Shown in pieces: positions 1 through 5,620 of a stretch of 5,620 nt of DNA. The notes beneath the pieces are model-generated. The model had not been told where the DNA came from. It saw nothing but the letters and a program-made list of their open reading frames with translations, and did not search any database. This DNA is from Acidobacteriota bacterium (GTDB lineage Bacteria; Acidobacteriota; UBA6911; RPQK01; JAPXNP01), in contig JAUWTT010000302.1 of the NCBI GenBank assembly GCA_030614585.1, positions 1 through 5,620 on the forward strand, given 5' to 3'. The position numbers were made by a program, and so were the translations under genes. Position 1 is the stretch's first letter, and every line of letters begins with the position of its first letter.

Positions 1-197
1 TCCTGCAGATCGAGACTTTTCGCTCGATTTCCACTTTTGCAGAGATCATGCCAACCATGCCAACAAGGTAGGGTGTAAACCCTCTCCTCAGCTTGCCAAG
101 AAAAGGGACTTCAAGGTAACCTTTGAAACTGCCCGAGTCGGGTACTTTTTGAACAGGAACCAGATTGCATGTCTGCCAGGAAATCCGAGGAAACCCA
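1..197. other. Upstream region without a supported gene
   Basis: No recognisable protein is encoded here. One forward frame is open from the window edge to a TAG at 69-71 and could be the last 22 codons of an upstream gene. Another is open from the edge to a TAA at 206-208 but has no familiar motif and would run through a hairpin and into the next gene. The region holds a perfect 9-base tandem duplication (CATGCCAAC, 47-55 and 56-64), a small 5-bp stem with a GTAA loop (70-83), and the terminator-like hairpin listed separately. I see no convincing -35/-10 pair for the gene at 198. Confidence 0.5.
130..150 (+). terminator. Possible short rho-independent terminator
   Basis: A CCCG (132-135) / CGGG (139-142) stem closes a three-base AGT loop. 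A G-U and a T-A pair (131/143 and 130/144) extend it to six pairs, and it is followed by C and five T residues (146-150). This is the layout of an intrinsic terminator, but the stem is short and the T run modest. It would end a transcript entering from the left, about 48 bases before the next start codon. It could also be an incidental leader hairpin. Confidence 0.3.
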
Positions 198-1598
198 ATG
201 ATCAGTAAACGACTTCTTATTTCACTGTGTACCGTGGCGCTAATAGTGACGGGGACGGGTGTATGTTTAGCCGCATCTAATGTGCTCGAGATCAAGTGTG
301 TCGATCAGAACGGCGCTCCGATCAATAAAGTTGAGGTCTCCATTCAGGGGATCGGCAGTGGGGACGAAAAAGACAAGAAGACTAACAAAGAAGGGCTTGC
401 GGTCTTCAACAAACTGGATGATGACATGTACAGAGTCTGGGCCCGAGTGAAAGGGTTTGCCCCGACTTATCATGAGTTTCTTAGTCTTTCAGGAGGGGCC
501 ACCGAATCAATCACACTCTCTCTTGAGCCAGGCGATTCCACCCAGAAACTGTATTTCGAAGACCCTGCTTTGATGCAAGAAGCAACCCTTCTGCTGGAAG
601 AAGGTATTCAAGCCATGGATGCCGGACAGATGGAGGTTAGTGAACAAAAGATCAAGGAATCCCTGGCCATTCAGCCGTCCAATCCGCTTGCACACCATAA
701 CCTCGCTATCCTTTATGTTCAAAGCAACAAGTGGGACTTGGCAAAGGCCAGCCTCGAAGAGGAACTCGTCATGCTCGAAGCGGCTATTGCGTTTCAGAAA
801 AACGATGCTGGGGGCCTCATTCAGCAAAGAACGCTAGCCGAGGACTTGCTGAAGTCTCTTCCCATGCGCAAGGTTGCCGTCGAGGCCGACAAGGCGATGA
901 AGACGCAGCAATATGACGTGGCACTGGTAAAACTGAACGAGATGCTTTCCTACGATTCAAGCAATCACCGGATTTTCTTCTACAGGTCGATGGCCTTTTC
1001 ACAACTGGATCGGATGGATGAGGCTATTCAAGACATCGATAAGGCTATAGAACTCGAGCCCGGAGAGGATGCCTACAAAAGCTTCAAGACCAGCCTTGAA
1101 GAGCAGGTTGCAACTGGAGAAAGAGATCGGGCGAAAAATGCCGTACTCGCACTCCAGGAGCTGAACAAAGAGGGGAAGTATGAAGAAACGCTGGCCAAGT
1201 TTGATGGCGTGGAGGCAATGGCCACGGACGATTTACAGGGTCCGCTTTGGGCGGCAAAGGCAAACGCCCACCTGGCTCTTGAGCAGTATCCGGAGGCCTT
1301 CGTAGCGCTTGAGAAACTCTGGGCAGCGGACAAGAAACCGGTGGATCAAGGTTTCTTTGGCGTGGGTCAGCAGTTGGCCAAAAGAGGCAAACAGAAGGAA
1401 GCCCGTTCCGCCTATGAGAAAACCCTCGAGGCCAATCCTGACTTTGCCGAGGCGCATTACGAACTGGGAATGATTTACTTCTATGATGATGAAGATAAGG
1501 TTAGTGCCCGAGAGTCCCTTGAGAAGTATGTAGAGGTCGGCGAGGACGAGGCCCACCTCAGCAATGCAAAGTCGGTGCTTGCCGTTATGGACAAGTAA
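198..1598 (+). CDS. Exported TPR-repeat protein with N-terminal Ig-like (carboxypeptidase-regulatory type) domain
   Basis: The start at ATG 198 is preferred over the upstream in-frame TTG at 165. A GAGG (187-190) sits seven bases before it, and it puts a classic signal peptide at the N terminus: a basic start (MISKR), a hydrophobic core to about residue 22, and a likely cleavage near A25-A26. C23 is not in a good lipobox because the residue before it is V. The protein is 466 aa. Residues ~28-111 look like a carboxypeptidase-regulatory or Cna-B-type beta-sandwich (ending in a TLSLEPG strand). The rest is helical TPR repeats, clearest at ~126-160, 223-256, 257-290 (with AIELEPG), 382-416 (ending EANPD) and 417-450. 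TPRs bind proteins, so a periplasmic or surface scaffold role is inferred; there is no catalytic motif. The next gene starts 63 bases downstream with no terminator between, so the two may be co-transcribed. The specific partner is unknown. Confidence 0.88.
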   Translation: MISKRLLISLCTVALIVTGTGVCLAASNVLEIKCVDQNGAPINKVEVSIQGIGSGDEKDKKTNKEGLAVFNKLDDDMYRVWARVKGFAPTYHEFLSLSGGATESITLSLEPGDSTQKLYFEDPALMQEATLLLEEGIQAMDAGQMEVSEQKIKESLAIQPSNPLAHHNLAILYVQSNKWDLAKASLEEELVMLEAAIAFQKNDAGGLIQQRTLAEDLLKSLPMRKVAVEADKAMKTQQYDVALVKLNEMLSYDSSNHRIFFYRSMAFSQLDRMDEAIQDIDKAIELEPGEDAYKSFKTSLEEQVATGERDRAKNAVLALQELNKEGKYEETLAKFDGVEAMATDDLQGPLWAAKANAHLALEQYPEAFVALEKLWAADKKPVDQGFFGVGQQLAKRGKQKEARSAYEKTLEANPDFAEAHYELGMIYFYDDEDKVSARESLEKYVEVGEDEAHLSNAKSVLAVMDK

Positions 1599-1661
1599 TC
1601 CCCGAAATTCTGGATAAGAAGAACATCGCGTCCCAGTACTCGGAAAGAAGGGAAAACCGTT

Positions 1662-2573
1662 ATGGACAGGCGTGGATTCATGGCTGCAAGTTTGGGTGGA
1701 GCGGTGGTAGGCGTAGCCACCAGGACTGCTCTGGGTCGTTCAGTCAACACCTCGGAACACACATTTCAGCTCAAGTATGCGCCACATTTCGGGATGTTCA
1801 GGCATCATGCGGGATCAGATCCAATTGATCAGCTCAAATTCATGGCGGACCAGGGCTTTACTGCCATGGAAGACAACGGAATGATGAACCGTCCGGTCGA
1901 GCTCCAGGAGAAGATCGCCGCTGAGATGGAGAGACTCGGGATGCAGATGGGTGTCTTCGTTGCCACGGGAGATTTTCAGAACGTCACCTTTGCCTCGAAC
2001 GATGAAGATATGAGGAATCAGTACCTCGGCCACCTCCGAAAGGCGGTCGAAGTTGCCAAAAGGGTGAATGCCAGGTGGTGTACAGTCGTCCCAGGCTGTT
2101 TTGACTCCGGTATGGAGTGGGACTACCAGACAGCCAATACGATTGACAATTTGAAGCGCGGTGCGGAGATCTTTGAACCACATTCTCTTGTCATGGTCCT
2201 CGAGCCACTGAACCCCTTCCGGGACCATCCAGGCCTTTTCCTCACAAAGGTCCCCCAGGCATATATGATTTGCCGATCCGTTGGGAGTTCAGCCTGCAAG
2301 ATCCTGTTCGACATTTATCACCAACAGATCACCGAGGGAAACCTGATTCCCAACATCGATAGCGCCTGGGAAGAGATCGGCTATTTCCAGATTGGGGACA
2401 ACCCGGGGCGGAAAGAGCCGACGACCGGCGAAATCAACTATCGGAACATCTTCAAGCACATTCACAGAAAAGGTTACGACGGCATCCTGGGGATGGAACA
2501 CGGGAACTCGCAACCAGGGAAAGCTGGAGAAACAGCCCTCTTGGAAGCTTACAGGTCTTGCGATCAGTTCTGA
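1662..2573 (+). CDS. Tat-exported hydroxypyruvate isomerase-like TIM-barrel protein
   Basis: This is a 303-aa protein of the xylose-isomerase-like TIM-barrel superfamily, closest to the hydroxypyruvate isomerase (Hyi) family. ATG 1662 has AAGGG (1648-1652) nine bases upstream. The N terminus is a twin-arginine signal: R3-R4-G-F-M, then a hydrophobic stretch to ~residue 19, so the folded enzyme is probably exported with its metal bound. Family marks are LEPLN (180-184), FDIYHQQ..EGNL (216-227), FQIGDNPGR.EP.TGEINY (242-260) and GYDGILGMEH (271-280). The putative metal ligands are E181, D217, Q243 and E279. Their spacing (36, 26, 36) nearly matches the E. coli Hyi set as I recall it (E143, D178, Q204, E240). 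Hyi interconverts hydroxypyruvate and tartronate semialdehyde in the cytoplasm. Here the location is different and the loop after the last ligand (HGNSQPG) lacks the Lys/Arg found in E. coli Hyi, so the true substrate is unknown. A 3-keto-sugar or other sugar-acid isomerase/epimerase is equally possible. Confidence 0.88.
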   Translation: MDRRGFMAASLGGAVVGVATRTALGRSVNTSEHTFQLKYAPHFGMFRHHAGSDPIDQLKFMADQGFTAMEDNGMMNRPVELQEKIAAEMERLGMQMGVFVATGDFQNVTFASNDEDMRNQYLGHLRKAVEVAKRVNARWCTVVPGCFDSGMEWDYQTANTIDNLKRGAEIFEPHSLVMVLEPLNPFRDHPGLFLTKVPQAYMICRSVGSSACKILFDIYHQQITEGNLIPNIDSAWEEIGYFQIGDNPGRKEPTTGEINYRNIFKHIHRKGYDGILGMEHGNSQPGKAGETALLEAYRSCDQF

Positions 2574-2637
2574 AGGGCGAGAAACCGGCTACTCAGTTCA
2601 TAACAGCCAACGCTCGAAGCTCGAAAGTCTAAGGCCA

Positions 2638-2715
2638 AACCACTAAGACACCAAGAGCACCAAGAAACACGAAGACTACTTCGTTTATTTTAGTGTCCTC
2701 AGTGTCTTGATGGTT
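2638..2715. repeat. 78-base imperfect palindrome built from degenerate CACNAAGA units
   Basis: Two 37-base arms flank a four-base ACTA loop (2675-2678). By hand, 27 of 37 positions pair by Watson-Crick rules, plus three G-U pairs. Perfect segments are AACCA/TGGTT (2638-2642 with 2711-2715), AAGACAC/GTGTCTT (2645-2651 with 2702-2708) and the tip ACGAAG/CTTCGT (2669-2674 with 2679-2684). The left arm is itself four units, CACTAAGA (2641), CACCAAGA (2649), CACCAAGA (2658) and CACGAAGA (2668), spaced 8, 9 and 10 bases. Similar 'cactaagacaccaag' intergenic palindromes are, from memory, dispersed in many environmental bacterial genomes. There is no T tract, so it is not a typical terminator, though a transcribed hairpin could mark or protect the 3' end of the isomerase message. 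Confidence 0.75.
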
Positions 2716-2741
2716 CGTATTATCCGGGTACGGGAACCTGT

Positions 2742-2770
2742 TTGACAACAAAACGTACAAGTACGAAATG
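2742..2770 (+). promoter_or_regulatory. Possible promoter and small dyad upstream of the MoxR gene
   Basis: A perfect TTGACA -35 hexamer lies at 2742-2747. At the expected distance the -10 candidates are poor (GAAATG at 2765-2770 with a 17-base spacer, TACGAA at 2762-2767 with 14). A 12-base perfect dyad, CGTAC-AA-GTACG (2754-2765), sits in the spacer and could be an operator. Placement just before the first gene of the cluster fits a promoter. Confidence is low because only one hexamer is good. Confidence 0.22.
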
Positions 2771-2793
2771 AAACCTGATGGAATAATGGAGTA

Positions 2794-3792
2794 ATGACTG
2801 TGCTAAATCAGGATATTGAAGCAATTCAAGCTCGAATTAAGACGGCAAGTGGATTCGTAGAACCACTTGTCACCGAGATCAGAAAGGTCATCGTCGGCCA
2901 GGACTATATGATTGAGAAACTCCTGGTCGCTCTTCTGGCAAACGGCCACGTGCTGCTCGAGGGCGTTCCGGGTCTGGCCAAGACCTTAACTGTACGGACA
3001 CTGGCTCAGACCATAAACACTAAATTTCAAAGGATCCAGTTCACACCGGATCTCTTACCGGCCGACCTCATCGGTACGCTGATTTACGATCAGAGAGATG
3101 GTCAGTTCAGGACCAAGAAAGGACCAGTTTTTTCAAACATAATCCTGGCGGATGAAATCAACCGCTCACCAGCGAAGGTCCAGTCAGCTCTTCTGGAGGC
3201 TATGCAGGAACGAACGATCACCATCGGCGAGACCACCTTTGCCCTTGAAGAGCCTTTCCTTGTTCTCGCTACCCAGAATCCGATTGAACAGGAAGGAACC
3301 TATCCCCTTCCTGAAGCCCAGGTGGACCGATTCATGCTCAAGCTTGCCGTCTCCTACCCTTCTCGTGAGGAGGAACTGGAGATCATGCGCAGGATGTCGA
3401 AAGGTACGGTGCCGGAGGCATCGCCAGTCGTCAACCCGGATGAGATACTCTCTGCGCGTCAGGCTTTGGAAGAGATCTATGTTGACCCGAAAGTCGAGAA
3501 CTACATTGTCGAGCTGGTAATGGCCACTCGAAATCCTCAGGACTACGGACTTGCGGATCAACAGGACTTGATTGCGTTCGGGGCATCCCCTCGCGCGTCA
3601 ATCAACCTTCTGAAGACGGCAAGAGCCAGAGCGTTCCTGAAAGGTCGAGGCTTTGTAACACCGGAGGACGTCCGTGCCCTGGCAATGGACGTGCTCAGGC
3701 ATCGGGTTCTTTTGACCTACGAGGCTGAGGCAGAAGAGGTCGATTCCGAAAACGTTATAGACAAGATCCTCAATACCATCGAAGTTCCGTGA
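2794..3792 (+). CDS. MoxR-family AAA+ ATPase
   Basis: This 332-aa protein matches MoxR ATPases along its whole length, with no signal peptide or membrane segment, so it is cytoplasmic. Visible motifs are Walker A GVPGLAKT (57-64), Walker B IILADE (116-121) followed by the typical INRSPAKVQSALLEAMQE, sensor 1 ATQNP (N162), an arginine-finger-type DRF (R179) and sensor 2 GASPRA (R267) ahead of the C-terminal helical lid. All key residues are intact, so it should bind and hydrolyse ATP as a ring. MoxR proteins act as chaperones that mature or insert cofactors into partner complexes, working with VWA-domain proteins. The DUF58 and BatD-like genes that follow fit this. The start is slightly ambiguous. 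ATG 2794 has GGAG (2788-2791) only two bases away, or GGAA (2780-2783) ten bases away, while the in-frame GTG at 2800 sits eight bases after the same GGAG. The difference is two residues. Confidence 0.96.
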   Translation: MTVLNQDIEAIQARIKTASGFVEPLVTEIRKVIVGQDYMIEKLLVALLANGHVLLEGVPGLAKTLTVRTLAQTINTKFQRIQFTPDLLPADLIGTLIYDQRDGQFRTKKGPVFSNIILADEINRSPAKVQSALLEAMQERTITIGETTFALEEPFLVLATQNPIEQEGTYPLPEAQVDRFMLKLAVSYPSREEELEIMRRMSKGTVPEASPVVNPDEILSARQALEEIYVDPKVENYIVELVMATRNPQDYGLADQQDLIAFGASPRASINLLKTARARAFLKGRGFVTPEDVRALAMDVLRHRVLLTYEAEAEEVDSENVIDKILNTIEVP

Positions 3793-3840
3793 TCCTCGAC
3801 CTTGCAGGCAGTGAACAGGCTCCGCTTCTGAGTTAGTGCA

Positions 3841-4719
3841 ATGATTTCCAAAGAGGTACTTAAGAAAGTCCGTCGCATCGAGATCTCGACACGGGGTCTG
3901 GTCAACGATGTGTTCTCGGGACAGTACCACTCGGTTTTCAAAGGCAGAGGGATGGATTTCTCCGAAGTAAGGGAATACCAGTTCGGCGACGATATCAGAA
4001 CGATCGACTGGAATGTCACCGCAAGAACGGGCCACCCTTTTGTGAAGGTCTTTGAAGAGGAGCGTGAACTGACCGTGATGCTTCTGGTGGATGTCAGCTC
4101 TTCGAATGACTTCGGCACTGCGGAACGCATGAAGGGTGAGATTGCGGTCGAAATTTGTGCGCTTCTCGCCTTTTCGGCAATCAAGAACAACGACAAGGTG
4201 GGCCTGATCATCTTCAGCGATCAGATCGAGAAGTTCGTTCCTCCCAGAAAGGGCAGACAGCATGTCCTCAGGGTGATTCGCGAACTCCTTTATCACCAGC
4301 CTCAGAACACAGGTACGGATATCGGACTGGCTCTTGAGTACGTTAACAGGGTTGTGCGGCGGCATAGTGTCACGTTCCTCGTCTCTGACTTCTTCGATGA
4401 AGGATTCGAGCGTGCATTGAGGGTTGCCAATCGAAGACATGATGTGATCGCCATTCGAGTTTCGGACCGTCGGGAAGTTGAGATCCCTCCTGTCGGTCTA
4501 ATCGAGCTGGAAGATACAGAAACGGGAGAGCGTCTGCTATTGAACTCATCGGATACAGGCTTTCGCAATCTTTATAACGAGGAGGTAGGGAAAGTAAACT
4601 CTCGTTTGGAAAAGATGTTCAAATCAACCAAGGTGGACTACATTCAAATCTGGGCGGACCAACCCTACGACGCTCCGCTTATCAGGTTTTTTAAGGAGCG
4701 CGGGCGGAGAATTCGGTAA
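3841..4719 (+). CDS. DUF58 domain protein with VWA-type MIDAS site
   Basis: This is a 292-aa protein of the short, soluble DUF58 type, with no N-terminal membrane helices. The DUF58 signature runs from ~residue 33 to 88: F.GRG.DF..VREY..GDD.R.IDWN.TART..P.VK.F.EER, leading into LLVDVSSS. The D84-S86-S88 triplet, T159 (in GTDIGLALEYV) and D183 (in FLVSDFFDEG) are the expected metal-ion-dependent adhesion site residues of a VWA fold, so metal-dependent partner binding is likely intact. The DUF58 family has no defined enzymatic activity; it is almost always beside MoxR and probably acts as its adaptor. It starts 48 bases after the MoxR stop. An in-frame TGA at 3829-3831 rules out a longer form, and the Shine-Dalgarno is weak (only GAG at 3830-3832), so translational coupling is possible. 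The next gene begins two bases after its stop. Confidence 0.94.
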   Translation: MISKEVLKKVRRIEISTRGLVNDVFSGQYHSVFKGRGMDFSEVREYQFGDDIRTIDWNVTARTGHPFVKVFEEERELTVMLLVDVSSSNDFGTAERMKGEIAVEICALLAFSAIKNNDKVGLIIFSDQIEKFVPPRKGRQHVLRVIRELLYHQPQNTGTDIGLALEYVNRVVRRHSVTFLVSDFFDEGFERALRVANRRHDVIAIRVSDRREVEIPPVGLIELEDTETGERLLLNSSDTGFRNLYNEEVGKVNSRLEKMFKSTKVDYIQIWADQPYDAPLIRFFKERGRRIR

Positions 4720-4721
4720 GC

Positions 4722-5620
4722 ATGAACAACTACCGATACTCAAGAAAACTCATCGTCCTGATGTGGTTCTTTGCGCTTGCAGGAATCCAGGTCACAGCTT
4801 CTGCTGCAGAGATTTCTGCCGAGGCAAGGGTTGATCGTGCCGTGGTCACGGTGGGTGATGTCATTACGCTAACCATCGAGGTTCGATACGATGACGACAT
4901 TGCTCCCCGTATGCCTGGAGCGAACACCCCACTTGGCGACTTCGAAGTGAGAGATCACCGGACGGAAGCTCCCCAAGCAGGCCCGGACGGGCAGATCGTG
5001 GCCAGAGCGCATTTCAGTCTGACGGTTTTCTCTCCCGGAGTCGTGCAAATACCTGCGGTGGAAATCAGTTATGTTTCTTCAGACGGGATCCGCCAAGGTT
5101 CTGTTGCTACGGCACCGGTCGAGGTAAAGGTTGCTCGCGTCCTAACGGACGACAGTGAGGATATCCAGGACATCAAGCCTCCTCTGGAGATTCCGAGGGA
5201 CTGGCTTCCCATCTTCATCGCTTTTCTCGGAGGGGCAATCCTGGCAGCTCTTGGCCTGTATTTCTACCGGGCGAGAAATCGGAAAGCCGCTCTATTGGAT
5301 ACCGGGCCGAAGGTCCCGGATCGACCGCCCCATGAGCTTGCCTACGAAGCTCTGGAACGGATCAAGAGATCTGATCTGCTTGTGAAGGGAGAGATCCCAC
5401 GTTTCCACATCTTGCTTGCTGAGATCATCAGACGCTACATCGAAGGTCGTTACCGCGTGGATGCCCTTGAAATGGCCTCCTGGGAGGTGATCGAAGGATT
5501 GCGTCGCCGCGGAGTTGAAAAGGACACAATCCCGCTGTTTGAACGATTTCTGGACCGATGCGACATGGTCAAGTTTGCTAAATCTCGCCCCTCGGCAAAT
5601 CAGGGCCTGGAAACACTGAA
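4722..5620 (+). CDS. BatD/DUF4381-like membrane protein (3' end beyond window)
   Basis: An open frame begins at ATG 4722, two bases after the DUF58 stop, and is still open after 299 codons at the window edge. GGAG at 4706-4709 is 12 bases upstream. A signal peptide (residues 1 to ~29, hydrophobic core LIVLMWFFALAGI, cleavage near TASAAE) is followed by a beta-rich Ig-like BatD-type domain (~30-140). A short linker, DIKPPLEIPRDW (150-161), precedes one membrane helix (~161-182), then RARNRK on the cytoplasmic side. The cytoplasmic part (~203-299) is helical and matches the pattern of DUF4381/BatD C-terminal regions: HELAYEALERIKRSDLL, RRYIEGRYRVDALEMASWEVI, and CDMVKFAKSRPS near the end. The linker and helix recall the DUF4381 start. 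It probably anchors the MoxR-DUF58 module to the membrane and senses or binds something in the periplasm through the Ig domain. The match ends near where such domains finish, so few residues are likely missing. Family assignment is from pattern memory, not alignment. Confidence 0.85.
   Translation, partial: MNNYRYSRKLIVLMWFFALAGIQVTASAAEISAEARVDRAVVTVGDVITLTIEVRYDDDIAPRMPGANTPLGDFEVRDHRTEAPQAGPDGQIVARAHFSLTVFSPGVVQIPAVEISYVSSDGIRQGSVATAPVEVKVARVLTDDSEDIQDIKPPLEIPRDWLPIFIAFLGGAILAALGLYFYRARNRKAALLDTGPKVPDRPPHELAYEALERIKRSDLLVKGEIPRFHILLAEIIRRYIEGRYRVDALEMASWEVIEGLRRRGVEKDTIPLFERFLDRCDMVKFAKSRPSANQGLETL

Noticed and set aside
47..64. Tandem duplication of the 9-mer CATGCCAAC
   Set aside because: Only two copies, with no flanking structure or further units; most likely a simple local duplication.
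149..177. TTGAAC as a -35 box for the gene at 198
   Set aside because: No acceptable -10 hexamer lies 16-18 bases downstream.
2..208. Forward frame open from the window edge to a TAA at 206-208, 68 codons
   Set aside because: No recognisable motif, it would cross the terminator-like hairpin and overlap the start of the gene at 198, and an open run of this length is not rare by chance. It could be the tail of an upstream gene but cannot be supported.
1815..2228. Reverse-strand open frame of 137 codons
   Set aside because: It lies wholly opposite the isomerase coding region, which has clear family motifs, and shows no domain of its own.
2612..2625. Two adjacent GCTCGAA units after the isomerase stop
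   Set aside because: A two-copy 7-mer with no dyad or conserved context; too small to interpret.
2638..2715. CRISPR array or rho-independent terminator for the CACNAAGA repeats
   Set aside because: The units are 8 bases with 0-2 base spacers, so it is not CRISPR, and no T tract follows the hairpin, so it is not a standard terminator.
3598..4440. Long reverse-strand open frame of 280 codons
   Set aside because: It lies opposite the MoxR 3' end and the DUF58 gene, both strongly supported by family motifs, and its translation shows no known domain; it is an antisense shadow.

Overview
The window looks like chromosomal DNA from a free-living, Gram-negative-type bacterium with mid-range GC. Three of the proteins carry export signals, one of them twin-arginine. 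The codon reading is standard, with TAA and TGA as stops. The gene mix (secreted TPR protein, Tat-exported hydroxypyruvate-isomerase-like protein, MoxR/DUF58/BatD-type cluster) together with a degenerate palindromic intergenic repeat resembles environmental genomes of Deltaproteobacteria, Acidobacteria, Planctomycetes or candidate phyla. I cannot fix the phylum from this sequence. All convincing genes lie on the + strand.

Layout: 1-197 is non-coding or the tail of an unseen upstream gene, with a small terminator-like hairpin at 130-150. 198-1598 encodes an exported protein with an N-terminal Ig-like (carboxypeptidase-regulatory type) domain followed by TPR repeats. After 63 bases, 1662-2573 encodes a Tat-signal sugar-isomerase-type TIM barrel with the full metal-ligand set of the hydroxypyruvate isomerase family. 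The 220-base gap at 2574-2793 holds a 78-base imperfect palindrome built from degenerate CACNAAGA units, then a possible promoter. The second block is a cluster of three genes: a MoxR-family AAA+ ATPase (2794-3792), a DUF58 protein with a VWA-type metal site (3841-4719), and a membrane-anchored BatD/DUF4381-like protein (from 4722, running off the end).

How they work together: MoxR, DUF58 and membrane BatD/DUF4381-type proteins recur together and are usually followed by BatA/BatB-type VWA membrane proteins. The general model is an ATPase that remodels or matures a partner through VWA-domain adaptors at the membrane. The next gene, outside the window, is therefore expected to be a VWA membrane protein. 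The TPR protein and the isomerase may be co-transcribed with each other, but they are separated from the MoxR cluster by the palindromic repeat, so a functional link to it is unproven.

I did not find a clearly unprecedented system. The most worthwhile points are the exported isomerase that appears to have lost the usual charged end loop, the structured repeat, and the domain arrangement of the partial BatD-like protein.
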